Source of the DNA: Chondrosia reniformis
Taxonomy: Eukaryota; Porifera; Demospongiae; Chondrillida; Chondrillidae
Direction of reading: 5' to 3'
NCBI GenBank assembly: GCA_947172415.1
Contig: OX359202.1
Coordinates: forward strand, 6,310,899-6,374,898
Length of the DNA: 64,000 nucleotides
In this document: one piece after another, positions 1-11,500 of the stretch
Layout of the letters: each line of letters begins with the position of its first letter
How positions within the stretch are numbered: the first letter of the stretch is position 1
Translations under genes and position numbers: made by a program
The notes under the pieces: generated by a model
Database searches by the model: none
Told to the model about the DNA's origin: nothing
The model's input: the letters and a program-made list of their open reading frames with translations, nothing else

Positions 1-629
1 TATTCTAGTTTTAATCATTTCTCTTCTTGACCCGTTTTGGTTACGTTATTGGGGTCATAGCCTGGCTTATTGGCGAAAGGGTCTGTTTTGACTGACACTC
101 TCCTTCCATCTTTATCCACACACTTTGCAGTAAACCTTCACAAAGACACAAACCAATATGGTTGATAAATATTATGTCATCTGTATTGCACTTCATATTA
201 GGGAGTATTTGTTGCGTTCATATTAGTAATAGGGGTTAGTTGAGGTCAGTCAAACCATTCTATCTGATAGTTTGTGTTGCTCAACTAACCCTATTACTAA
301 TGTATATATGTGTACAGCCAGGCTTAACTTTAAGAAATAGGAGGATTAACTGGATATATTGGTAGGAATGATATCTGGCAAAAAAACTGAAATTGTAATA
401 GTCTAACTATTTTCGATTTAACTTAATTAACATACGACAACACACTATTTCCTTTTATAATGTAGACAGTTCAGTAACTTAATATTTGGTACAACAAATC
501 AAAGTGAACAGGTTAGAAATACACACTTCCTATATAAAGTGGTTCATTATTAGTTTACATCCAAAGTTACCCTCGCCACCAAATTAATGTCAAACTACAT
601 ACATGTATTTATGCACAATATATGATGGA
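1..629. other. Intergenic sequence left of HAAO
   Basis: No coding region is supported here. The stretch is AT-rich and holds one imperfect inverted repeat near 222-301, listed separately. It is downstream of the HAAO stop codon, so its right part is probably the HAAO 3' untranslated region. Confidence 0.5.
222..301. repeat. Small foldback (inverted repeat)
   Basis: Positions 222-244 and 280-301 are inverted copies of about 22 bp, with one extra G in the left arm (attagtaatagggg... against ...ccctattactaat). They enclose a spacer of about 35 bp. The structure could be a miniature transposon remnant or a chance hairpin. Confidence 0.5.
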
Positions 630-1995
630 TCAATGACAGTTTTTCACACACTTTTCATTTGGCTGCATTAGGAGACATTCATCCTCTTTTAGTACACTAG
701 TTGTGCCATCTTCCCTCACAAGTTCAGACTGACCCTCGAGTTGCCACAGAAAGACCTCTCCATCATAGCACTCCTCCTCCTGGGTCCCATTACCCCACAC
801 AACGACCTTGACAAAGAGGCGGTCAGTGAGAAGTTATTTGTACAAACCCTTTGGAAAATTTACACTGTTTGCTGAATGCATCAAGAATATACCTTAAACT
901 CTCCCTTATCAAATATTGACAAATTTCCCTTCTCCTCAATTACACTTTTGTTATCCATAATTAACTGTTTAAAATTGAATGGTGTGTGGAGCTCCCTTTC
1001 AGTGTCTAGTTCAAAGGGAGGCGGATCAAAGACCTTTCCTTCAGGGGGTTTCCCCTTTTTGTACTCGTCTGAAGCAAAGAACCTAACAAGTCATTAGCAA
1101 TGCAAACAGGTTGTATATTTAGTGACAAGAGGAGCAAAATTAGCTAAATCTTTGTACTTTTTGATCACTGGTCCCAGCTGAGTGCCGAGATCATAACAGT
1201 AAAACCATTCTTCCCAAAGAGTGTCTGTAGTTCCATCCACAAAGTACCTTCAGCAGAAAGATTTCAAAGGATATTCAATGTAAATATTTGTAAACAAACA
1301 TTTCATGATAAACAAGTATCCATGACAACCAGAAGTTATACAGTGATACATGTGAGCATACTTTTATAATTTACTGTTTAAAATTAACTGTTCAGAATCA
1401 GTTTTGCTTAAAATCTCATTCATTTGGAGTTTATCCTACCTCAAACCATCCGTCTCTGTTTTCATACGGTCCCTCTCAATGACCAGACCAACAGTGTTTT
1501 CAAATCTCTGAGGAGAGTGCGGAATGCGAGAGGGCAACATGAAGCATTCGCCCTCTTTGATGACCACATCTTTGTGCTTTCCCTTCTCGACAACCTTCAG
1601 TACCATGTCCCCTTTCAGCTGGTAAAACCACTGCAGACAGGCGGGAAATTACACCAAATGCTACACTGTATAATAATAATATTATCGCACATCTATGGAG
1701 GTAGGTAGGATTACGTCACTGACTTTTTAGATTTTTTGCCTTAGAACACCCAGCTAGACAAGTTCAGACGTACCTCTTCTCCCTCTTCCATGTGATAGTC
1801 TTTACGGATGTTCGGCCCTCCGATGAACATGACCTTCAGTTGCCCTCCATACATGAGCTTATTGCACACCGGAGGGAGAAAGAACTTTTTATTCTCTTCA
1901 ATCCATTCATTGACGATGTAAGTCTTTTCTGCTTCGCAAGAGATTTTCTTTGCGTCAGTTTCTGGCTCACTCGCCGAGTTCCGTTTGGAAGCCAT
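630..1995 (-). CDS. HAAO: 3-hydroxyanthranilate 3,4-dioxygenase
   Basis: Cytosolic iron-dependent ring-cleaving enzyme of the kynurenine pathway. It converts 3-hydroxyanthranilate to the precursor of quinolinate, and so of NAD. Five exons can be read: 1995-1774, 1630-1440, then about 1250-1145, 1075-880 and 830-630. The join of the first two is phase 0 and the second join completes an Arg codon. Exon 1 carries [20 protein letters not shown] and [10 protein letters not shown], whose His and Glu are cupin metal ligands. Exon 2 carries [18 protein letters not shown] with the third ligand His. The last exon holds WLWQLEG-like VFLWQLEGQ, typical of the second cupin of the long animal form. The start is the MASKRN codon at 1995, in AAAATGGC context. 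It is head-to-head with the kinesin-like gene. The boundaries of exons 3-5 are approximate. Confidence 0.93.
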
Positions 1996-2076
1996 TTTGT
2001 GGAGCCAATTAGCGACTAAGCGACAAAATAAACAACATGGCGAACCATCCGACCTGCATAAGTTAATTTGATTGGA
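1996..2076. promoter_or_regulatory. Divergent promoter, HAAO / kinesin-ankyrin gene
   Basis: Only 81 bp separate the two opposing start codons, so the genes must share a promoter region or have overlapping 5' ends. A CAACATGGCGAAC element at 2033-2045 resembles a YY1-type initiator and also opens a short upstream ORF on the + strand. Confidence 0.6.
2037..2066 (+). other. Short upstream ORF before the kinesin-ankyrin gene
   Basis: An ATG in AACATGGCG context opens nine codons (MANHPTCIS) and stops 10 bp before the main start at 2077. If included in the transcript it would reduce initiation at the main start. If transcription starts inside it, it is only an initiator element. Confidence 0.4.
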
Positions 2077-5000
2077 ATGGATCGTACCCGGTGTACCATC
2101 GAAGTATTCGCACGCGCAAAACCATCGAAGGAGGATGAAGCAGGTATAGAAGTGAAAAGTAATATTATTAAGGTGGCAGATGAAGCGGTGCGGCGTGAGA
2201 TTCCGTTCACGCTTGCATTTCCCTCCAACTGTACTCACGAGCAGGTTTTCAAAAGTAGTCTTTCCGGAGCCGCTGATGCTCTTACGAGAGGAATCGACGT
2301 TGCTGTGTTCACATACGGTCTTCCACAGGCTGGCAAAAGCTTTACCTTATTCGGCACACCCGGTTTGTCTAGAACGCAACCGGAAGCTCAAGGGATTATA
2401 GCTCGAGTTGGAGCTAATGTCTTTGAAAAAATTCAGAGAACGGAAAATTCTGGCAAGTACTTCCGTTTTGTGTGCTCATTTTACCAGATATACGAGGAGG
2501 GTCGCGTGCTCGACCTGCTAGATGGCTGCAAGAGGACACTGCCAGTTGTGCACAATTCAGCATCCCTACTGCCTAACACCCACATAGTTGAAGGAGTCAC
2601 AGAGGTGGCTGTCAAGTCCCCTTTGGAGTTGCTACAACTCCTGGAAAAAGGTGTGTTATTGCGCAATGCAACAGGTAGAACCCGAGGGTCCAAGGGTCAC
2701 TCCACTCATGCAATATTTACACTTTGTATTGAGCAATTCACACCCAGCAATGGAAGCAGTGAGCCATTTCTGACAGTGAGCCAGTTTACTGCGGTAGACC
2801 TCTCTGGTTTGGCCATTGAGCAGTACTACTTGTCTCTGGAGGATCTGCCAGCCGAGAGTGGCATGTCTGCATTTCACAAGACTTTGGAGGGGCTGGCAGC
2901 TGGAGACAATCGATCCAAACTAACTGAGGCAACGAGCAAGTCCTCTTTAACCAACCTCCTTCACCACTGCCTTGACCGTAGAAGCAAACTTGTATTTTTT
3001 ATGCCACTTCAGCTTGACTCTCAACTTCGAACCAAGACAACAATCTTAATGGAAATGATGTCCAGCTTGGTGTCAGTCCAGATTGCTCCTGTTATCAGAA
3101 CGGCCCAACCACAACTGTCCAAGGTCTGGACATATTACCAGAAACTCAAGGAGGCCCAGAGCCAGCTAGCAGAGAGGCTCGGCGAGCAAGAAGACAGGGT
3201 GGTGGTGCTTCCGGACCGATCAGTGGAGATAGATGGTAGAAATCTGAATGATCTTGATGCAATGTCTCAGGAGCTAATGAAAGACATTAAAAGTGCAACA
3301 GAAGCACTGTCATATGGAGGCCAACCTTTACCCAACACTTCAAGGTACAAATCTGACAGCCATCTGGTACTGCCTTTTCAAAGCAATATTTAGACCAAAT
3401 TAACATACTGTCTCTTTAATAGGATGCCTCATTCGTTGGCTGGGAGGGAGTGGAGTTCAGTTCTGCCAAAGCCACAGCTTCCATTGGGAGGTCTTCCTTC
3501 TGGTCCTAATATGCTGTTGGGAGGGAAATTGCCAGTAAGTTCTCATAAGTTCATTTCTACCGTATATTTCATTTATTTTCCAATTACAGATGCTTCCAGG
3601 GCAGAAACTAAGGCCACTGGCAAAGCCACAATTTCCACCCCTGGGGAAGCCCCTTCTGGTAGCCCCTCAGCAGCTGGGTCAGAAGCCATTGAGTGGACTC
3701 CTGGGATTTCCCCCACGTCTGCCAACTAAGCACCAACCTGGTCAGTCGTCAGACCAGTCTGAAGCCAGTGCAGAGGAAGGAAATGATTCAGAACACTTGA
3801 CTTTGAAACCAGAGATGAAAGAAGACAGTGAGAGACATGAGAGGGCTGCATCCTCTGACTACAGTAGTAGCTCACAATCACAACTCCAATCTCTCTCTTC
3901 TAAACAACAGAGCACGTCCATCTCAGCAAAGGTGGACCATCGTTCAAATGAACTTGGAGATTCAGTTCCAGATGTAGTTGGAGAACCAGTTCCTGATTCT
4001 CTCCTAAGGGTAAACTCTAAGGACGCAGCCCCAATCACCCCTGGAGGAGGAGCTGTGACACCACCTCCAGATCCTCTTGATGGAGACCATTCTGTTGATT
4101 GTAGTGGCCAACAGTTTGATGTTGCTCACCACAAACCTGTTGTTGCTAGGAGAGCCTGTCCTGACTCACCTAAGACTGGCGGTCATGTCGAAGAAGACCA
4201 AGAAGAACAGGTAGCTCCGAGCTACCTCAGTCCCGTAGACCCGAGCACTTCACTTTCTGCTGTTCTAGCAAATGCTAAGCTGGCTCCTGTACTGAAGCAA
4301 CACAGCAAAAGTCAGCAAAATCATGAGGAAGTATGTCATGACACAGAGACCCAACCATACTGTAAAACTCCCTTGGAGCAATCCTCTGACGTACCCTCCC
4401 CCCAGCACCAGCCCTTGGGTGAGGGAACACTGCTCCAGCACCAGCCCTCGGGTGAGGGAACACTGCTCCGGCACCAGCCCTCGGGTGAGGGGACCCAACA
4501 GCATCAGTTAGAACAGTCTTCAAGCCTTGGAGCTCAATTAGGGAATTCCCATCCTGTAGCTCAATTAGGGAATTCCCCTGCTGTAATTGTACAAGTTGCT
4601 CCATTGCAAAACCAATCAACTGAAATACAATCACAGTGTACTAGTGCACCATCTGTTAATTTGGCTGATGATGATAGAAGAGAGAGTCTGGTTCCTGCCC
4701 TCCACCAATCAGAGCCACCAAGATTGCAGGAGCTTCCTGTGGCTAAGAGAAAGGGCAGCCTTCCTCCTGTTCTTCCTGCCTCCTTGGTCCACCTTCCCCC
4801 AAGACGCCAGCAGCTGGCCCCTCTCAGTCATGCCACACCCTCTCATCCTGGCCCCTCCCACCTCTATGGAGCTGACATTGAGTTGAGTGATAGTCTCAGT
4901 AGCTTGGGATCAGATTCTGACAATGACACTTTCATACAGCCCTCAGGTGAGGCAATGAATATCATTACTCTCTGTTACTCATTAGTGTACATCAAAGAAC

Positions 5001-8000
5001 ATAAAGTGACTTGACTTACTACACTATGTCACTGTTATGAAATTCAATAAACACTGTCACCTCACAAATCAACAATTATATATGTATGAGACTTTTGATA
5101 CATGCTGTTCACACAGGTGTCCATACCTTGGGGCTCCCTGTGAGCCACAGGATGTCACTAGTCAAGCCCAGCCTACCTCCCATCCCAAGCGAGCATCATA
5201 AGGGCGGGGCTGGCGTAAGTACCAGAGGGGCTGTCCCAGGGGTAGAACCCCCTCGTTATGATCAAATAGCTCACCAGAACTACTACCAGTACACTAAAAG
5301 TAGTCAGAACCCCACCCAACTGTCCCACAATGGTCACGCCCACCAGAGCACCACCCACCAGAGTGGAACAGAAGGTGGGAGTGGGGGGAGAGAGGAGGTG
5401 GTGCGTGACTACTTCAGAGAAGCCCAACAGTTTGGTAGTTCAGTAGAGATTCACACTGCCGCCATGGAGGGAGTCAAGTCTTCCATCATGAAGAAACTGG
5501 TGAGTCCACAAGTTTAGCACCTCATAAGCGTGCCTACCCGTACATACATATGCTCGATCTGTGACAGACAGATTCCTGGTTGCTATGACTACTGTTAACT
5601 CTGTTGTCTTGATGCATTCTGGTTATACGTAGGTGTTTGACTATGGGGTAGAGCATAGGGATATGGGTGGGAGGACTCCTCTTATGTATGCAGTCCTTGG
5701 CAACCAGCCCAAGATGTGCGAGATTCTCCTCCAAATGGGTGCCAATGTGAATGCTCGCGATGCTGCTGGACTCACTCCATTGCTATGGGCAGCTTACAGA
5801 GCCAGGGCACAGGCCATGAAAGTGCTGCTGAAGTAAGTCTACCACTGCTTCCTGTATCATAATACAAGACTGAGCACTTCCTGTATGACTGGACACTTCC
5901 TGTATCAATACAAGACTGAGCACTTCCTGTATGACTGGACACTTCCTGTATCAATACAAGACTGAGCACTTCCTGTATGACTGGACACTTCCTGTATCAT
6001 AATACAAGACTGAGCACTTCCTGTATGACTGAACACTTCTTGTATCATTCTTTACAAGATTGAGCACTTCCTGTATCATTCTTACAAGTTTCCTTGCTGG
6101 TCTGCAGGCATGATGCGGATGTAAGAGTGTCTGATCCTGAAGGAAGGACTGCTTTTCACTGGGCCATGAAAACTGCTGACACACAGTGTATAAAACTGCT
6201 GGCATGCAAGTTCAAGGACGGAACACAAAATAAAACAGTCAGTTCCTCCCCATTCCAGTTCCTCCCCTTTCCAGTTCCTCCCCTTTCCAGTTCCTCCTTT
6301 TCCAGTTCCTCCCTTTCCAGTTCCTCCCTTTCCAGTTCCTCCCCTTTCCAGTTCCTCCCCTTTCCAGTTCCTCCCCATTCTAGTTCCTCCCTTTCCAGTT
6401 CCTCCCCTTTCCAGTTCCTCCCCTTTCCAGTTCCTCCTCATTCTGTGGGACCCTCCGATCCCAACCACTTTACAGTACAAAATTCTAGCAAATCCAACCT
6501 TGAACATGTCCTATGTTACATACATATGTATGAATATCTTTTGTGATATGACATTCATTCACAGCCCTGTGTACCAGACAACAGAGGCTTCACTCACTAT
6601 ATTAGCTATACAATATGTGCTCATGCATTTAGCGGGCATTTGATAGCCAATCTCTTGTCACTATTGGTATCCATGGTTACAGGATAACGAAGGGCTCTCC
6701 CCTTTGCACTGGGCAGTCATGTGTGACCAAGATGCCCACATCCACATCTTCCTCTCCAATGCAAAAGTGGATGCAACAGCTCAGGATTCCAATGGAAGAA
6801 CTGCTCTGAATTACGCAGTCCTCAACTTCTCTCCCAACAGCATCAAGTCCATTCTGGATCATGCTGAAGAAGTGGTAAACTTGAGAGATGGGAAGGGAAG
6901 GACAGCCCTCCACTATGCTTGTGCTGAAGGTGCTACAGATTGCATTAGAACACTTTTAGCATACAAAACGTAAGATTCATGAATCTACTGCTAACTCCTT
7001 TGATGTATCTAAAATGTATTACTAATTGACTATATCCTTTATATTATCATAAATGTGGATTACTTTATTATTATGTTTCATTAATTTAAAGAAAAGAATG
7101 TACAAATCCAACAGGTTAAAAGGCTAGACTCCTCCTCCCCCCTCTCTCATCTCAATGTACGTAGGTGCAATATTCATTGTACAGACTATCAGGGTACCAC
7201 TCCTCTCCACTGGGCAGCAGCTTCCAATCAACCAATCACAGTGCAGCTCTTGTTAAGGTTGGCCAATCACATTCCCCCTCTCTCCTAGCATACACACACA
7301 TACAGAAAGCCCTCCATGCCAGACTAAGGTGTATCTCTCCATAATAAGTGCCCCGGGCTGGTACCACAAGGGCTTTCTATTGACCTCTGAAGGCAGAGAG
7401 GTCAACAGTTTGTATGTTTTATTATACCAAATTATTTGACTCTTTGTAGGCGGGGCTCTGACAGAAATCAAATTGATAAAAGTGGTTTAACTGCTCTAGG
7501 CTATGCACAACAGGTAATTGCTGTATTGTATGCTTATCTATTAGAACCTGTAAGTACATATGTGTATGTATATATAATGAAGTAAGGGAGTTAATTGCTC
7601 TAAGCCTGTGCAAAGGCTATATGATGAAAAGACAATCACTGGTTGTCATTTAATAGGACTTTGGTCCCCAGCCAAGATAAAACTTTGGTCACTTTTCAAT
7701 ATATGGTGTATTACATTAAATCTCCCTCTACCTCTCCTACACAGAGGGGATATGTGGAGTGTATCAGCATTCTAGAGACTTACGGACTGAAGAGACTTCC
7801 TTCCAACATCTCCATTGCCTCGCAGTTTCAGGTCCCCCCCAGCCAGCCCAATACTGTGGACGAGTACGGCCATGTTCCCCTTCAGAGACCACGCAGGTTC
7901 CTAGCCTCCATCCTTGACCGTGGCACGGCTGACGGTGTAGACAGGATCAGTAGGCCGGCCAGCGCTGTGGAACCATCCACCAGCTCTCAGGGTCCTCCTG

Positions 8001-8335
8001 AAGCTGAAGGTAGACCAGGTGGGCACTGCTGCTTCACTTTGTGATCCTAAGAACTGAATTTTGAGATATTTCTGTTGCCATCTTTAGAGTCAGTATCACA
8101 TCAGCCCAGTGACACCTCACTGCCTCAAAGTAGGAGATCCTCCAGAACAAGTCATCCTGCACTGCCACCAGAGGTTAGTGTGACCCATATCACCATGGTA
8201 ACAGACTGTATCACATAGTTCGTATGCATGTAGAGAACTTCATCAGTTGGACAAAGAGTTTGGAGAAGATTGATTTGTGGATCAGACTCTGTCTGTGGAG
8301 GAAGGAGCAATGTTGTGGTCCCTATTCAGCAATGA
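2077..8335 (+). CDS. Kinesin motor-like domain fused to ANKRD55-type ankyrin repeats
   Basis: Twelve exons can be joined: 2077-3344, 3423-3534, 3590-4946, 5117-5499, 5633-5832, 6108-6237, 6683-6969, 7165-7257, 7450-7513, 7745-8009, 8088-8173, 8234-8335. Every phase matches and the total is 4347 nt (1448 aa). Residues about 1-345 are a divergent kinesin motor: FARAKPSK start, Walker A-like GLPQAGKS, switch II-like VDLSG. The nucleotide-sensing switches are degraded, so ATPase activity is doubtful. Residues about 350-1000 are Pro/Ser/Gln-rich and look disordered. About six ankyrin repeats follow ([54 protein letters not shown]), closest in style to ANKRD55. The tail is basic and serine-rich. 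A TTG in frame at 2068 was not used as start. The alternative is two genes split near 5086, but no start with good context or terminator is seen there. Confidence 0.72.
4385..4500 (+). repeat. Coding minisatellite in the Pro/Ser/Gln-rich linker
   Basis: Three tandem copies of a unit of about 33 bp encode variations on [10 protein letters not shown] within the third exon of the kinesin-ankyrin gene. A second short repeat follows at about 4530-4580, with two copies of AQLGNS. Both are in frame, so copy number can change without breaking the protein. Confidence 0.7.
5845..6085 (+). repeat. Intronic minisatellite, about 46 bp unit
   Basis: Repeated cttcctgtat / acaagactgagc blocks fill the intron between ankyrin exons 5 and 6, with about four to five units of slightly varying length. 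Confidence 0.8.
6238..6445 (+). repeat. Intronic minisatellite, ttccagttcctcccc-type
   Basis: About thirteen copies of a 14-16 bp pyrimidine-rich unit containing ccagttcctcc begin right at the 5' splice site after exon 6. Each copy carries a CAG after a pyrimidine tract, so the array is a row of weak acceptor-like sites. Confidence 0.8.
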
Positions 8336-8519
8336 CTGCTTAATTTTGTATGAAATACTTATCCTCATATGTAATATATACACTGCTTGTTTGTTTTTCA
8401 CTTGTACCCATTTTATATGTTTCAAAATTAGCTGCTTTGTACGTATATTTTTTATTTTTTACAAGTCCTTGCTCAACCAGAGGCATTATGTTGCGTAATA
8501 TTGGATGTAAGCTATTAAA

Positions 8520-8531
8520 ATGGCGTCCTAA
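8520..8531 (+). other. Minimal upstream ORF before the Slo channel
   Basis: AAAATGGCG at 8517-8525 opens a three-codon ORF (Met-Ala-Ser-stop) 37 bp ahead of the main ATG at 8569. Its context is stronger than that of the main start. It may be an initiator element instead of a translated ORF. Confidence 0.35.
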
Positions 8532-8568
8532 ATTTGCAAGTCTATATGGTTAGTTTTCAAGGTGATCA

Positions 8569-11500
8569 ATGTCGAAGAATACTACAGACCAGTTAATTTG
8601 TCCTTCCGGATCCGTGCCTTCAGTTTGGTGGATATACATCGTCGTATCAATCCTTTTCTATGTCTTTAGCCTTGGAATTTGCGTAATTTTGTATTTCACT
8701 TTCAGATTGAGACGCGTACGGCGTGGTGGTATATCAGAAGACACAGCGGAATGGTGGCTGTCCGGACCGACGTTTCAGGCCGTCTTCAAACCGTTCGCTA
8801 AGGCGCTAAGGTTGGAACTGAGAAAGAAACGTGCGCTCTTTATCACCGTGTTGAATGTTACTTTTGTAGCTAATGCCGGCTACTGGATCTTGTACATTGT
8901 ACGGACCTACTCAGGCGTGGGAGCACCTGTTGAAGGCACCGTTACGTCCCTCTTGATAGCGGAGTGCTTTCTTGTAATTGCACTGATACCAGAGTTTCTT
9001 CTGAGAGTAATTCGAGCTAGGAACATCATACGAGTCTGGTTTACTATTCCCGCTATTGTCGACGCGTTGACCTTTCTAACTCCTTTTCTGTCGTTGATAT
9101 TTGGCTGTGATTGGTTAGGACTGCGATGCTTGAGGTTTCTATTGATAATTGATGCACCGCCTATATTAATATTATTTCAAATTATTACCAAGTCCGAAAA
9201 CGCTGGGTTAGTTAATGTGTTGTTTCGGTTCGTTTCCGTTTGGCTTACTGCATCTGGTCTAATTCACCTGCTGGAGATTTCTGGGGACCCGTGGACCAAC
9301 TTTTCTAATCACCAGGACAAGTCTTACTTGGAGTTTGTGTACTTTTCCATGACAACAATGACAACCGTTGGATATGGTGACATCACCCCAGTAACGGCAT
9401 TTGGTAGAGCTTTTGTGACCCTCTTCATGGTGAGTGGATTGACCCTCTTTGCAGCCTCTTTTGGGCCAATTCGTGAGTTTCTATCTCAAGACAGGAAATA
9501 TTATGGAGAATTTTCAGTGTCCTTTGGAAAGAGACATGTTGTACTGTCTTGTGAGTCCAGCCCGAGGCACGTTAACGTTCTTCTAATGGATCTACTTTAT
9601 TCAGATCGACTAACTATATTTGATATACCTCAGTTTGTTGTTTTGAACTCTAAGCCTCCGAGCAGTCAACTTCAAGCAACTGTCAAGAAATACTATCCAC
9701 ATGCATTTGTGTACACTGGCAGTTTGCTGAAAGTTAAAGATTTGAAGAGAGTGAAACTGAAGCAGTCGTGTGGTTGCATTGTGATCACGGACACCTCTGT
9801 GCAGAACTATCAGAGAGAAGATAAGATGGCCGTGATGAAGTACCTTGCAGTCAAAAACCACTCTAAAAATTTGCGTGTTATTGTACAAGTGCTTTTGGTG
9901 AGTATTTAGACCATTTTGTGATTGTATGCACAACAATATGGTATCCAAATGGACCAACCTGCTATGTGGAGACACCACTTTTACCTGCAGTGCAAACCAT
10001 TTCACTTCCTAGAGAGGGCACTGCTGTGCATACTCAGCAAAATATCATTGATACATGCTTTCTATAGTACAATACAGTTGCCACTGTTTTGGATGTGTTT
10101 GTTATAAAGCTAACTATAGACCTGGTTTTAGATGTATTTGTTATAAAGCTAACTATAGACCTGGTTTTAGATGTATTTGTTATAAAGCTAACTATAGACC
10201 TGGTTTTGGATGTATTTGTTATAAAGCTAACTATAGACCTGGTTTTAGATGTATTTGTTATAAAGCTAACTATAGACCTGGTTTTGGATGTATTTGTTGT
10301 TGTAAGACCATTGCTGGGAGAGCCAAACTGATTAGAGAAGATGAGAGTAAACAAGTTAGGGGATTAGTATTCTCCTTTTGAGCTAGTATTCTACAGTTTC
10401 TCGATACTAATGTCCTCAGCATCCCTAGTGTGGAGCAGTTAATCCATGCATGCCTCTCTTTCTGTTTTTAGTCTGAGACGGCAGATCTCCTACGCAGCCT
10501 CCCTTGCTGGAGTAACGTGGACATGGTTGTGTGTGTCGAGGAGTGGAGGCTGGGTTGGCTGGCCTCTGCTTGCTACTGCCCCGGGCTCTCTACAGTGATA
10601 GGAAACCTTCTCTATCCAGTCCCAAAGGTGAATCCGAATGCTAGTATGACCTTCAAGAAGTACGCAGAGGGTGCAGCGCTGGAGGTGTACCCCGCTGTAC
10701 TCCCGTCCATTCTCTGCGACAGAAACCCAGAGGAGGTTGTCACAGTCTGTTTCAGTATTCTTAATGCAATAATGATAGCAGTTAAAGTGAATGGCAGGAT
10801 TGTGTTGAATCCACTCTCTCTTCCTTCCAAGCCATTGTCTGAAGGCACTGCTGCAGTTGGCTACTTTTTAGCAAAAAACAAAAAAGTGCTCAAGACTGCT
10901 TTAAATAGTCTTACAAGACAAGCTATCTGGAATGTTTTACAGAATGCTAGCGAACAACAGACGTCTGCCGTCTGGTTCAGTGATACCAGTTCTTCTGAAG
11001 AGGCTGCATTACCTGTTAGAGATACCTTTCCAAAGTCTCCTTCATCGGAGTCCCATATACTGACTATCAAAGACACTAGAGTGCCGTCTGACCTGAAGGA
11101 CCATATTGTTCTGTGTCTCTTTACATTTTCAGATTCAGCAGTTTTAAATCTTGTCCCATTCTTTGAACCAATTGTCAGAAATACCTCCTCAAGTCTGGTT
11201 GTTTTAGCTGAAGAAAGTTACCTCAAAAAACTAAACATTGACCCTCTAAATGCCTTAGGTTCCGTGTACTTAGTTTCAGGAACTCCTATCCACAGAGCTA
11301 GTTTGGAACTGGCTCGGGTGCCCTTCTGCAGACATTGTGCCCTATTGACAGTGAGCAGCTGTTCAGACGTCTCAGAACCTGCTCTTATAGACATGGATGC
11401 CATTTTGTGCTTGAGAATGATTGAAGGAATGATTCAAGTCGATGGGTGTGGTGTTCCCTTTACTGTTGAGCTCCTGGAGCAGACTAATGTGCAGTTTATT

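Noticed and set aside
2068..2076. TTG at 2068 as start of the kinesin-ankyrin protein
   Set aside because: Non-ATG starts are rare in animals and an ATG in the same frame lies nine bases downstream.
5086..8335. A separate ANKRD55-like gene starting with ATG at 5086
   Set aside because: The ATG sits in a pyrimidine-poor pre-acceptor context, and the join 4946 to 5117 preserves frame. Still the main alternative to the fusion model, so confidence is kept moderate.
10034..10354. Small repeat proteins encoded on both strands in the Slo intron
   Set aside because: They are frames through a 39 bp tandem repeat.
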